From Gilliamella apicola (GTDB lineage Bacteria; Pseudomonadota; Gammaproteobacteria; Enterobacterales; Orbaceae): a stretch of DNA of 64,000 nt. Numbering within the stretch: position 1 is the stretch's first letter; every line of letters begins with the position of its first letter. Positions 45,793 through 56,022 of this stretch are shown here, piece after piece. The notes below the pieces were generated by a model. It ran no database searches. It had not been told where the DNA came from and was given only the letters and a program-made list of their open reading frames with translations. The stretch lies in assembly GCF_003202915.1 (NCBI RefSeq), contig NZ_QGLP01000004.1:558001-622000 (forward strand), read 5' to 3'. The translations under genes and the position numbers were made by a program.

Positions 45793-47937
45793 ATGATGAT
45801 GACGGAAATAAATTATGATAATCTATCAATTGTTATAGAAGGGCCTGTTATTGAGCATATAACAAATGCTTCTATCAAAAGCTTAAGAAAACATTTTCCT
45901 TATGCTGAGATCATATTATCAGTATGGGAAGATGCTAATGTTGATAATTTGGATTATTCTATTTTAGTACTAAATGAGTATCCTGATGATCTTATTAGAA
46001 CAAATCACAATTGGTTAGAAAATATTAATGGCGAATTACTTCTAATTAAGAATGGTTTAAAAAAGGCTACACGTAAATTTTGTTTAAAGTTTCGAACAGA
46101 TTTACTATTAGATAGTAGTGAGTTTTTAAAATATTTTGATTGTTTTCCAGAAAGAAATGAACATTATAAATTATTTGATCACCGAATACTTATTCCAAGC
46201 AATTGTTCTAATTCTTTTTCAAATAATATTTTGCATCCAGTTTTATTTTATCCTTCACATTCTTGGCTTTTTGGTTATACCAGTGATTTAAAAATCTATT
46301 TTGATGATACACCATTAGTTGAAGAAGACTTTTTTGATTATAAATTCAATTATCCTGAAAAAAATATTATTCAATCTAATAAAAAAAGATTTTTAAGTGA
46401 TCAATATTATTGTTTTTCAGCGTTTAAAAGATATTTCAAAAACCTTAAATTTGATGATTGTTCTGATTGGAACCCAGTAAACATTGAGCAATCTGAAATC
46501 GCTTTATCCAATAATTACATTTTTTTAAACTTTGAACATCATGGAATCCGTTCTATGATTGAGCCTGATTTGACTACCTCAAAAGCAACTTATCAACTTG
46601 GGGAATTAGGTATTTGGGATTATGATCTCTTCACTTATAATTACAGAAAGTATTGCGATAAAAATTACATTAGAGGAATAGTTATCACCTCTGACTTTCT
46701 TAGAATCGGTGATAATTACAATCCATATTATTTCAAATCTACAACACAGTGGATATATAATTTATTTAATTATCAAATAAAATTAGCTACAAACTTAGAT
46801 CCTATTTTAGTCACAGGAGAGCCTCATTCGTTAATCGATAGAGATTACCTTTATGAGTTAAATAATCTCCCACTTTCTGAAGAATCATGGATAACACTTT
46901 CTGATAAAGAAGAATGGACAAAGCAAGCAATATTATATATTAAGAGAAAATTCTCAGGATATATTTTGATTATTCATCATGCAAATTTTGCATTTTTAGA
47001 GATTTTAAATGAATTAGATATCATTTATATTAATCTATTTGAATCTTCTTTTAGATTTGCAGAGGATCTAATTTTTTCTTTTAAAACTAATAATTTAGAA
47101 ATTAGTAAAACTATAAGACAGTACAAATTACCAAGAAGCGATTTGTATATTTTAGCAAATTATATGAAAGCTTATTATAATAGGCGAAACTCAATTGACA
47201 TAATCCCTAATTCAATATTGTATGTAGGGCAGACTTCAGTAGATAGTTCTTTAATAAAAGATGGAAAAATGGTCTGTTTGGCGGATTATAAAGATACTCT
47301 TTCGGATATTTTTTCTAATTATGACTGCATTTATTATAAACCTCATCCTTTTTCGAATAATAATAAACATGAAATAGAATTATTAGAAAAATATAGTAAA
47401 TTAATTGTAATTAATGAAAATATTTATAATTTAATGTCTAATCAAAATATTTCTGCAATATCTGGATTGTCTTCTGGAGTATTAAGTGAAGCTGAATTTT
47501 TCGATAAGAAAGTATACTATATAAGTCATAAATATATTGATTATTGTGATGAAAATGATGATTTTGAATCATCAAAATTTATTCTCGTAAACAATAAATA
47601 TTTTTCTCCTGTGTTTTGGCAAAATATTTTGAAATCAATATTCAAAAATACAAATGAAGTTTCAGATTTTTCTTTCAATAATTCTAATATCTTACGAGCA
47701 TCTTTAAATTGTTATTGGGGTTACAATATCAATTTTTTTGATCTAAATAAAATAGATATACCATCTCAATCTAACAATAGCTTTTCCAAATTATCATCAA
47801 TTCAACAAGAATTAAATATTAGAACTTATGGAGATTTATTTGAATTGGTAGAAAATGTTATTTCAAAGATGGAAAAGATTAGAAAAAAAAGATCTTTTTT
47901 AAGGAAGATTTTAGCATTTATTTGTAGAAAAAAATAA
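45793..47937 (+). CDS. two-domain glycosyltransferase: WavE-like plus GT-B-like KPHP domain
   Basis: About 714 residues. The N-terminal 300 are a third WavE-type domain (SLRKHFPYAEIILSVWEDA, KFCLKFRTDLLL). The C-terminal 400 show features of GT-B transferases that make capsules or add acidic sugars: YYKPHPFSNN near residue 520, and a SGLSSGVLSEAEFFDKKVYYI block near 565, like the donor-site end of polysialyl- or Kdo-type enzymes. The tail is basic. Three ATGs in a row (45793, 45796, 45799) are possible starts after AGG; an upstream TTG is unlikely. It could add two sugars in turn; neither can be named. Confidence 0.75.
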   Translation: MMMTEINYDNLSIVIEGPVIEHITNASIKSLRKHFPYAEIILSVWEDANVDNLDYSILVLNEYPDDLIRTNHNWLENINGELLLIKNGLKKATRKFCLKFRTDLLLDSSEFLKYFDCFPERNEHYKLFDHRILIPSNCSNSFSNNILHPVLFYPSHSWLFGYTSDLKIYFDDTPLVEEDFFDYKFNYPEKNIIQSNKKRFLSDQYYCFSAFKRYFKNLKFDDCSDWNPVNIEQSEIALSNNYIFLNFEHHGIRSMIEPDLTTSKATYQLGELGIWDYDLFTYNYRKYCDKNYIRGIVITSDFLRIGDNYNPYYFKSTTQWIYNLFNYQIKLATNLDPILVTGEPHSLIDRDYLYELNNLPLSEESWITLSDKEEWTKQAILYIKRKFSGYILIIHHANFAFLEILNELDIIYINLFESSFRFAEDLIFSFKTNNLEISKTIRQYKLPRSDLYILANYMKAYYNRRNSIDIIPNSILYVGQTSVDSSLIKDGKMVCLADYKDTLSDIFSNYDCIYYKPHPFSNNNKHEIELLEKYSKLIVINENIYNLMSNQNISAISGLSSGVLSEAEFFDKKVYYISHKYIDYCDENDDFESSKFILVNNKYFSPVFWQNILKSIFKNTNEVSDFSFNNSNILRASLNCYWGYNINFFDLNKIDIPSQSNNSFSKLSSIQQELNIRTYGDLFELVENVISKMEKIRKKRSFLRKILAFICRKK

Positions 47938-47971
47938 TAAACATATATAAATAATATCAGAGATTGTTTTA

Positions 47972-48928
47972 ATGGCTAATTTAAAAAGAATTGCAATTCA
48001 ACTATTTGGGCATTTGAGAACTTTTGAATATACATTTGATTCATTTAGAAAGAATTTATTAGAAAAAAACATACAAGATGGTTACCAAATAGATATTTTC
48101 ATTCATACTTGGGATGAGTTAGAGCATTCAACTATCAATTATCGTAATGTCGATGGGAATGTCTTAACGCAAGAAAGGCTAACTAACGAGAAACTTTTAT
48201 TAGTCAATAAACTTTATCAACCTAAAAAAATACTTATTGAACCTCAATTAGAATATATAGATGAAGTATTAGTTGAAAAAATCGGTCAATTTCCTAGAGC
48301 TAAAAAAGGATGTTTAAATAATTCTTATACCATTTATATGGCTAATAAATTACGTAATCAATTTGAAACTGAAAATAGTATTAGATATGATTGGGTGATA
48401 GTAACCAGACCAGATATTTTTTTCAAAAAAACATTTAGAATTGATTCATTTTTAAGTTGTTATTTAGATTTTCAGTTACCAATCCCTCAGAATACCATTT
48501 TTCATGGTTTTAATCCATTCGGTCGTGGAAATATGATTGAAGATCCTCACTTTCTGGCCGGTTCAGATTTAGTTTTTTTTGGTAGTCCGAATACTATTAA
48601 TAATGCGTCATCATTGTATACTGACTTTGAGGATAATATACAATCTGGAGATTTTTATTGTATGGAAGTTTGGTGGGCTAATTTCTGGAGGAAAAAAGGA
48701 ATAAATATAAATCCAATTAATTTTAAACATGGTCCTGATTTTGATGTTATTAAAACTGAATTTATTGAAGAAAAGAAGTTAACTCAATATTCAAAATTTA
48801 AATATATAAAACGGGTTGTATTTTTTTATATATTAAATTTATTTCCTTATTGTCTTGTGAAGAATAAAGTTTATAAATTACAAAAAAAAATTATAAAAAT
48901 GGAAATGTTTTCAAAAAAATCAGAATGA
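47972..48928 (+). CDS. putative glycosyltransferase of the surface-glycan locus
   Basis: A 318-residue protein that opens with RIAIQLFGHLRTFEYTFDSF and contains DIFIHTWDEL and WVIVTRPDIFF, a pattern I associate with glycan-locus transferases of undefined family. The TRPD may be the acidic donor-site motif. The C-terminus is basic with one hydrophobic stretch (about 280-297). A nine-A tract lies near its end (about 48882-48890). The function is inferred mainly from the neighbours. Confidence 0.6.
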   Translation: MANLKRIAIQLFGHLRTFEYTFDSFRKNLLEKNIQDGYQIDIFIHTWDELEHSTINYRNVDGNVLTQERLTNEKLLLVNKLYQPKKILIEPQLEYIDEVLVEKIGQFPRAKKGCLNNSYTIYMANKLRNQFETENSIRYDWVIVTRPDIFFKKTFRIDSFLSCYLDFQLPIPQNTIFHGFNPFGRGNMIEDPHFLAGSDLVFFGSPNTINNASSLYTDFEDNIQSGDFYCMEVWWANFWRKKGININPINFKHGPDFDVIKTEFIEEKKLTQYSKFKYIKRVVFFYILNLFPYCLVKNKVYKLQKKIIKMEMFSKKSE

Positions 48929-48995
48929 TTTATTCTTTCTCGATTTTAACAATTTTTTTAAATGTTAATAAAAAAACAATTAAGGCCGAATTTTA

Positions 48996-50051
48996 ATGCA
49001 ACCGATTTTATCTGTAATCATTCCTGTATATAATACTGAAAAATATCTAAACAAATGTTTAAATAGTGTTATACATCAAACTTTCAAAAATATTGAAATT
49101 ATTTGCGTTAACGATGGCTCAACAGATAATTCTCTTTCTATTTTAAAAAAATATACAGAAATTGATACTAGAATAAGAATCCTTAATAAGGAAAATGGAG
49201 GTTTGTCGTCTGCTAGAAATGTGGGTATTGAAAATGCTAAAGGAAAATACATTACTTTTGTCGATTCAGACGATTTTATTGAATTAGATACTTATGAGAA
49301 AACGATTTGTCACTTCAATCAACCGGAAGTTGATTTAATTTACTTTTCGACTAAGCTAATAATTGAAAACAATTGTAATCGAATTCAAGATGAGCGTTAT
49401 TTTGAACACAAATATAAAGGTATTGTTAAATTATCTAATGATGTTATGAGAAATATGGACGTTTGTGTATGGAATAAAATCTATAAGCTTTCAATCATTA
49501 GACAGCATAATATTTATTTCCCTGACGGACTTTGGTATGAAGATAATCCTTTTTTTTGGTCTTATGGATTATTGTGTAATGCTGCATATTTTATTAACGA
49601 TAAATTTTATAACTATCTTATAAGAGATGGATCTATAATGAGCCATACGGAAAAAAATCATAAGTATAGTGTAACTTCTCATGAGTTAGATTCATTGTTA
49701 TGTTTTGAATATTTAATGCAATTTGTTGATCGTTGGCAATTGTTTGATAAATTCAAACCTGTTTTAATTGATTTGTTTCAACATAAGTTGTTAGAATCGA
49801 TGCGTCGTGTACCTAACAAAGATAGAATATTAGCTTTAAATCAAGCAACTAGAATAGTTAATCTCTTTAATTTAACGTCTTATTTTCCTGATAATGATTT
49901 TATAAACTCTATGTATAATAAAAACTATCATAATATAAGTAAAATAAATCAATTGTTTTTAAATAAAAGGCAACGTTTATTTGGAATTTGGGATGCTGAT
50001 AAGTTTTATATTCTATGTTTTCTAGGAATCAAGATAAAAATAAAAAAATAA
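48996..50051 (+). CDS. family 2 glycosyltransferase
   Basis: A 351-residue inverting GT-A enzyme. The N-terminal domain is classic: SVIIPVYNTEKYLNKCL, NDGSTDNSL, GLSSARNVGIE and the metal-binding VDSDDFI (about residue 88). The C-terminal part is helical and basic. It probably adds one sugar to the LPS core or a lipid-linked unit. The plus-strand run of glycan genes ends before the MsbA pair. Confidence 0.93.
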   Translation: MQPILSVIIPVYNTEKYLNKCLNSVIHQTFKNIEIICVNDGSTDNSLSILKKYTEIDTRIRILNKENGGLSSARNVGIENAKGKYITFVDSDDFIELDTYEKTICHFNQPEVDLIYFSTKLIIENNCNRIQDERYFEHKYKGIVKLSNDVMRNMDVCVWNKIYKLSIIRQHNIYFPDGLWYEDNPFFWSYGLLCNAAYFINDKFYNYLIRDGSIMSHTEKNHKYSVTSHELDSLLCFEYLMQFVDRWQLFDKFKPVLIDLFQHKLLESMRRVPNKDRILALNQATRIVNLFNLTSYFPDNDFINSMYNKNYHNISKINQLFLNKRQRLFGIWDADKFYILCFLGIKIKIKK

Positions 50052-50191
50052 TTCAAATATATATAGCTAATATGCATAAGATTATAAATAAATATTTGTT
50101 TTTTATTCTATAATCTCAATAGAATAAAATTAACGAGAAAGTCTTATAATAGTGTATAATTGTTGATAATTTACTATTTTAATATTCTATT

Positions 50192-51928
50192 ATGCCTCAA
50201 AAATTAAACTCAATTACTACTTTAAAAAAACTATGGCCATTCATTAAACCTTTTAAAAAAGCATTATTTGTGGCCGTTTTTGGACTGTTATTGAATGCAG
50301 CAACAGATGCTACATTAATATCACTTACTAAGCCATTACTTGACAATGGATTAATGGATAAAAATTATTCTCTTTTGATTCTTATTGCAATTACAATTGT
50401 TGGATTAATATTACTTAGGGGGTTATCTAATTATATTTCGACATACTGTCTTTCGTGGTTATCAGGAAAAGTTGTGACTAAATTTAGGCAGATGATATTT
50501 CATCATTTGATTAAAAGCCCTATTAGTTTCCATGATAAGCAATCCATAGGAGATCTTGTTTCTGTTATTACTTTCAATACTCAAATGTTATCGAAAGCCT
50601 CTTCCGACGCTTTGATAATACTCATTCGTGAAATAACTTATGCAGTCGGTTTATGTATTGTTATGTTATATGGTAGTTGGAAATTAGCTTCAGTATTAAT
50701 TATTTTAGTTCCATTGATTATTTTTATAGCTCAATTCATAGCCAAAAAATTTAGACATACCATTGCTTCAATGCAAGCTGGAATGGGACAAATAACAGTC
50801 GCTAGTGATGAAATGTTAAAAGGGCATAAAGAAGTTTTGATTTTTAATGCAAAAGAATATGAAAAACGTAACTTTAATATTATAACGGATAAAGTTCGAA
50901 GTGGAATGTTGAAAATAGAAATAGTTTCAAGATTATCAACACCGTTAATCCAATTGATTGCAACAACTGGGTTAGGTTTCATACTTTATTTAGTAGCTAG
51001 TCAAAATTTAGATATTACACCAGGTTCATTTACTGTAGTTTTTTCTGCAATGGTTGCTGTAATGCGCCCATTACGAGAATTAACTAGTTTACATGTTGAG
51101 CTTCAGAAAGGTGCGGTTGCTTGTGAATCACTATTTGAACTTCTTAATTCCCCATTAGAGCATGATAATGGAACTATTGTTGTTGATCGAGTAAAAGGAA
51201 ATATTGAGTTCAAAAATGTCACTTATACTTATCCTACACGAAATACTCCAGCACTTAATAACTTCTGTTTAAAAATAGATGCGGGTCAAACTATAGCTCT
51301 TGTAGGTCGTTCAGGGGCAGGTAAATCGACAATTGCAAGCTTATTGCCACGTTTTTATGATATCTCTAAAGGTGAAATTTTAATAGACTCTATAAATATT
51401 CAACAATACACTTTAAAATCATTACGAAAGCAAATTGGTTATGTATCTCAAAATGTTCATTTATTTAATGGTACTATTGCTGAAAATATTGCATACGGTG
51501 AAAAAGAACTTCATAGTGAAGATGATATTTTAAGAGCGGCTAAACAAGCAAATGCTATTGAATTTATTAATAAGTTAGAACATGGAATAAACACAGAAAT
51601 AGGTGATAATGGTATCTTATTATCTGGTGGACAAAGGCAGAGAATTGCAATAGCTCGTGTTTTGTTACGTGATAATCCAATATTAATTTTTGATGAAGCT
51701 ACTTCTGCACTAGATAATGAGTCAGAAAAACTTATACAAAAAGCGTTAGAAGTACTTCAGAAAAATAGAACATCAATCATCATTGCTCACCGTTTGTCTA
51801 CAATTGAAAAAGCAGATCGTATTCTAGTTATTGATGATGGAAAAGTAATAGAAGATGGTAATCATGAGGCATTGATAAAATTAAATGGGATTTATGCACA
51901 AATGCATAAAATGCAATTTAATAGTTAA
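50192..51928 (+). CDS. msbA: MsbA-type lipid A-core ABC exporter, copy 1
   Basis: A 578-residue half-transporter, the usual MsbA length. Six membrane helices (about residues 25-310) are followed by an ATPase domain with Walker A GRSGAGKST, signature LSGGQRQRIAIAR, Walker B LIFDEATSALD and the H-loop AHRLST. MsbA flips lipid A-core across the inner membrane as a homodimer. Eighteen bases separate it from a second, homologous gene. Two TATAAT-like boxes lie at 50145-50160, upstream of the start. Confidence 0.92.
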   Translation: MPQKLNSITTLKKLWPFIKPFKKALFVAVFGLLLNAATDATLISLTKPLLDNGLMDKNYSLLILIAITIVGLILLRGLSNYISTYCLSWLSGKVVTKFRQMIFHHLIKSPISFHDKQSIGDLVSVITFNTQMLSKASSDALIILIREITYAVGLCIVMLYGSWKLASVLIILVPLIIFIAQFIAKKFRHTIASMQAGMGQITVASDEMLKGHKEVLIFNAKEYEKRNFNIITDKVRSGMLKIEIVSRLSTPLIQLIATTGLGFILYLVASQNLDITPGSFTVVFSAMVAVMRPLRELTSLHVELQKGAVACESLFELLNSPLEHDNGTIVVDRVKGNIEFKNVTYTYPTRNTPALNNFCLKIDAGQTIALVGRSGAGKSTIASLLPRFYDISKGEILIDSINIQQYTLKSLRKQIGYVSQNVHLFNGTIAENIAYGEKELHSEDDILRAAKQANAIEFINKLEHGINTEIGDNGILLSGGQRQRIAIARVLLRDNPILIFDEATSALDNESEKLIQKALEVLQKNRTSIIIAHRLSTIEKADRILVIDDGKVIEDGNHEALIKLNGIYAQMHKMQFNS

Positions 51929-51945
51929 GGCAAATAGAATAGATA

Positions 51946-53727
51946 ATGAACAGTATGAATCGACAAAATAATCAGAAGTATATTAATGATATAGATAAAG
52001 ATTATTCTACATGGAAAACCTTTTTAAAATTATGTCCATTAATTATGGAACATAAGTTGGTCTTATCTTTTTCCATTATTTTATTGATTGCTAGCGCATT
52101 TGCTGACACCTCATTAATCGCCTTATTACGACCATTATTAGATCGTGGTTTTTCAATGAATGACCAAAATTTTTTATTAATGGCGCCTTTTTATATTTTT
52201 GGGCTAGTATTATTGCGTGGAATTGCAAACTATGGTTATTCTGTATTATTATCACTAATTTCCGGAAAGATTGTGATGAAAATTCGACAAAGGTTATTTA
52301 GTCATTTTGTTGAAGCTCCGGTTAGCTATTATGATCAAAATTCAACTGGTCGATTATTGTCTCGTATTACTTATGACACTGATCAGGTTGCAGCATCCTC
52401 GTCAGACGCATTAATAACAATAATCCGCGAAACAGCTTTTATTTGTGGTCTATTCTACACAATGTTTTACAATAGTTGGCAATTATCTTTGTCTTTGATT
52501 ATCATTACTCCGATAGTAATAGCTCTTATATCATTTATATCAATAAGATTTCGTCGCTTAGCCAAAAATATGCAAAATTCAATGGGGAATGTGACGATGT
52601 CGGTTGAACAGATGTTAAAAGGGCATAGAGAAATAATTGTATTTGGAGCTCAAGAAGAAGAAGTTAAAAATTTTGAAAAAGTGAGTAACAAATTTCGCCG
52701 AGATAGCATGCGATTAGTCTCTATTTCCGCTTTATCAACGCCTATTGTTCAAGTTGTCATTTCTTTTGCAATTGCTTTTGTACTATTAACTGCTAGTAAT
52801 CCAGATTTGAATATCACACCAGGTGAATTTACTGTCGTCTTCTCTTCTTTGGTAGCTTTGATGCAACCCATAAAAAGTTTAACAAGTGTTAATGCAGGAT
52901 TTCAAAAAGGCATGGCAGCTTGTCAAACACTGTTTTCTATACTTGAACAACCTATTGAAAAGGATAATGGTAGTTTAAATGTGAATAGAGTTAAAGGAGA
53001 TATTATTTTTAAGAATGTTTCATTTAAATATGAAACTCGGGATGATTTAGCATTAAATAATATTAGTTTTACTGTACCTGCAGGCAAAACCGTCGCTTTA
53101 GTTGGGAGATCAGGATCTGGAAAAACAACAATTGCAAATTTATTAACGCGTTTTTATGAAATTACAGATGGTGAAATCTCTATAGATGGAGTTGATATTT
53201 GTGAATATACATTATTTTGTTTGAGAAACCAAATTGGCTTAGTTTCCCAAAACGTACATTTGTTTAATGATACTATTGCAAACAATATAGCATATGGAAA
53301 AATTGGTGAGTTTTCTCAAGAGCAAATAGAGGAAGCAGCAAAAAAAGCAAACGCTTATGATTTTATAAAACAATTTGATAAAGGTTTCGATACAGTAGTT
53401 GGTGAAAATGGGGTTTTATTATCAGGAGGTCAACGTCAACGTATAGCTATTGCTCGAGCGCTTTTAAGAGATAATCCGATTCTTATTTTAGATGAAGCCA
53501 CTTCAGCATTAGATACTGAGTCTGAAAAGACAATACAGAAAGCGTTAGATGAATTACAAAAAGGAAGAACTTCTTTAGTTATAGCTCATCGATTATCTAC
53601 TATTGAAAATGCTGATAAAATATTAGTGATAGGTGATGGAACTATTATCGAACAAGGTACTCATACCGAATTATTAAATAAAGATGGTGCATATACAAAA
53701 TTGTATAAAAGTAATTTTAATGAATAA
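51946..53727 (+). CDS. msbA: MsbA-type lipid A-core ABC exporter, copy 2
   Basis: 593 residues, paralogous to the preceding gene over its full length, with an N-terminal extension of about 15. Walker A GRSGSGKTT, signature LSGGQRQRIAIAR, Walker B LILDEATSALD and the H-loop are all intact, so both copies should be active ATPases. Either one copy is the housekeeping flippase and the other serves a different lipid, or the two form a heterodimer. The sequence alone does not decide which. Confidence 0.92.
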   Translation: MNSMNRQNNQKYINDIDKDYSTWKTFLKLCPLIMEHKLVLSFSIILLIASAFADTSLIALLRPLLDRGFSMNDQNFLLMAPFYIFGLVLLRGIANYGYSVLLSLISGKIVMKIRQRLFSHFVEAPVSYYDQNSTGRLLSRITYDTDQVAASSSDALITIIRETAFICGLFYTMFYNSWQLSLSLIIITPIVIALISFISIRFRRLAKNMQNSMGNVTMSVEQMLKGHREIIVFGAQEEEVKNFEKVSNKFRRDSMRLVSISALSTPIVQVVISFAIAFVLLTASNPDLNITPGEFTVVFSSLVALMQPIKSLTSVNAGFQKGMAACQTLFSILEQPIEKDNGSLNVNRVKGDIIFKNVSFKYETRDDLALNNISFTVPAGKTVALVGRSGSGKTTIANLLTRFYEITDGEISIDGVDICEYTLFCLRNQIGLVSQNVHLFNDTIANNIAYGKIGEFSQEQIEEAAKKANAYDFIKQFDKGFDTVVGENGVLLSGGQRQRIAIARALLRDNPILILDEATSALDTESEKTIQKALDELQKGRTSLVIAHRLSTIENADKILVIGDGTIIEQGTHTELLNKDGAYTKLYKSNFNE

Positions 53728-53765
53728 TGGTTTACTAATTTTTAATCATAACTCTAAATAGGTTT

Positions 53766-54833
53766 TTAGAATTTATTTAGGGATGAGTAGTATTTGTAGT
53801 CTTTTTCAATATTCATATAAGGATATTTTTTGGTTATAGCGCATTTTAGTAATATTTTTTTTGCAGTGAATGTGCAAGGATTTTTCTTTACAAATTTTAA
53901 AATGTAGAAAATATTTCTTATAGGATTACATTTTTTACTATTGTAGACTCGTATCATTAGTTTAAGTAAACCGAGTTCTTTTATAATTTCATTTTTAATT
54001 TGTTTTTGAAATGTTTTATCAGATCTCAACAGTGATTCTAAGTAAGTGATATTCATAGCACAGATATAATTGCGTTTTGCATTATCTGATAATTGTAAGG
54101 TGTTAATTTCTGTTATACAGTGTTCTAAAACTCTTTTCAAAGTTTTCAAATTAGAATCATCAATGTATTGTTCAGATAATGAAGAAGCACGTACACGGTG
54201 AAAATAAGAATTTTTATTTATATAATAATTAGTTAATTTTGCTTTCGAGATAATGGATAGTGAGACGCTGTGGTCTTCGTGGTTTTTCTCGATAAATTTT
54301 TCAGTAAATAATTTTCGGTGGAAAATAAATCGCCATACAACGCCAGAATAATTTCTCCTTTCTAATAAATGATTTAATAAATCTACGCCTGAAATGAAGT
54401 TTTTTGTTTTACTATTTTCAAGATTGGTCATACAAGATATCATTTCTCCATCTTTAAAAGACGTATAATCAAAGTAAAACAAATCTAATTGAGGTATAAG
54501 TTTTAGATAATATCTAAATTCTTTGAGTAAATTATGATTTATAATGTCATCAGAATCAATGAATAGAATGTAGTCTCCAGACGAACATTCAACTCCTTTA
54601 TTTCGGGCTTGACTGACACCGAGATTTGGTTGTTTAATTATTTTGATATTACTAAATTTTGATTGATATTGCTCTAATATTAGTAAGGTATTATCAGTAG
54701 AACCATCATCGATACATATAATTTCTAGAGGATAAGTATCATCTTTTGTAACTGAAATCAAACAATCTTCAATATAATCTTCAACGTTATAACAAGGTAT
54801 AATAATAGTAAGACGCACAGTTTTATTTATCAT
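53766..54833 (-). CDS. family 2 glycosyltransferase
   Basis: A 355-residue GT-A enzyme on the minus strand: TIIIPCYNVEDYIEDCL, DDGSTDNTL, GVSQARNKGVE and FIDSDDIIN (about residue 95) are visible. The C-terminal half is helical and basic. It is transcribed after the GT8 gene at 54852 and its end faces the second msbA. Confidence 0.93.
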   Translation of the reverse strand: MINKTVRLTIIIPCYNVEDYIEDCLISVTKDDTYPLEIICIDDGSTDNTLLILEQYQSKFSNIKIIKQPNLGVSQARNKGVECSSGDYILFIDSDDIINHNLLKEFRYYLKLIPQLDLFYFDYTSFKDGEMISCMTNLENSKTKNFISGVDLLNHLLERRNYSGVVWRFIFHRKLFTEKFIEKNHEDHSVSLSIISKAKLTNYYINKNSYFHRVRASSLSEQYIDDSNLKTLKRVLEHCITEINTLQLSDNAKRNYICAMNITYLESLLRSDKTFQKQIKNEIIKELGLLKLMIRVYNSKKCNPIRNIFYILKFVKKNPCTFTAKKILLKCAITKKYPYMNIEKDYKYYSSLNKF

Positions 54834-54851
54834 AAAATTTTAAATAGATAA

Positions 54852-55829
54852 TTATTTTTTAAGAAATAACTTAAATTTTAAATAAATACTAAAGTAATAA
54901 ATAGATTTAAAATAAGCTTTTTGTTTAAATAAATATTTAGCATAATTTCTTATAGATGAGCTATTACCACTTAAAGGTAATTGATCGTCTTTCCATGGAG
55001 ACAAATTAAAATAATTATTAAAAATTTCAGAAAGATAAACTTTATACCACGGCTTATTTTGTGAAATATAATGTAAAATAACAGTATAAGGTCTGATTTC
55101 TTTTTCCTGATGAGCATCGACTGAAATTTTTATCTTAGTATTAAACTTTATTGGAAGTAACAGTGTTTTATTTTCCAGTAAAATATTTAAAACATCTTGA
55201 TCGGCAAACTTATAAATATTTCCATCATTAATCATAGTTAATGCCTTTTCGGAAATCTTTTCTTCACACCATTTAGTAGTATTTATTAGTAATACGCCTG
55301 CATTAAAATATCTTGTTGAATCAATATCATACATTTCACTAATAGTTTGTTGCATATCTTCGCTATCACTTATAACTCCTGCAATATAATTTTCAATATC
55401 GTATTCCGCTAATTTGGCTAATGATTTTAAACAAATTATATCGCTATCAAGATATATTAATTTATCAGTTACTGAAACAAGGAGTTTTGGCATAATAAAG
55501 CGTATGCAGGTTGATGCTGTCGGAATATGCAAAACTAACGTTTTGGGATTGATGACAAAATTGTTATTTAAAAAATACAGCGTAATTGATACATTCGGAT
55601 AATTGAACTTTTTAAACTTTTCAAGGTTTACATGTGACACATTATCGATAAATAAATGAAAATGTAGGTTGCAATTTGGTGTATTTTGAATAACTGATAA
55701 TATTGCTACACCAGCTGGCATTGCATAATTATTGTCAAATCCTAAAGCAATATTAAGAGTTGGAAAATGCGGCTCAAGATTAGTACTTATAGGTTCAATT
55801 TGATCAATAAAGTTATTTATGTTAAACAT
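54852..55829 (-). CDS. family 8 glycosyltransferase, LPS outer-core type
   Basis: A 325-residue retaining transferase of the WaaJ/WaaO type. LGFDNNYAMPAGVAILSVI at the start of the fold, FHLFIDNVS, the DxD motif in YLDSDIICL, YFNAGVLLIN and FADQDVLNIL are all present, with a basic C-terminal domain. Such enzymes add glucose or galactose to LPS core. It belongs to a group of four very similar GT8 genes in this locus. Confidence 0.92.
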   Translation of the reverse strand: MFNINNFIDQIEPISTNLEPHFPTLNIALGFDNNYAMPAGVAILSVIQNTPNCNLHFHLFIDNVSHVNLEKFKKFNYPNVSITLYFLNNNFVINPKTLVLHIPTASTCIRFIMPKLLVSVTDKLIYLDSDIICLKSLAKLAEYDIENYIAGVISDSEDMQQTISEMYDIDSTRYFNAGVLLINTTKWCEEKISEKALTMINDGNIYKFADQDVLNILLENKTLLLPIKFNTKIKISVDAHQEKEIRPYTVILHYISQNKPWYKVYLSEIFNNYFNLSPWKDDQLPLSGNSSSIRNYAKYLFKQKAYFKSIYYFSIYLKFKLFLKK

Positions 55830-56022
55830 TTAATCCGTTCTAATTTAAGTTATGGTTAATAATCTATTATGTTAATTATATATTCGTTTGTTAACAAAAT
55901 ATAGGTAAAAGCTTTATATAAATAAAAAAATGAAGATTTAATAACTTTTGACAGATTAAATAAATTTACACTTTTATAGTATTTATTTAGAATAATAAAA
56001 ATTTTAAAAAGTGAAGTAATAA

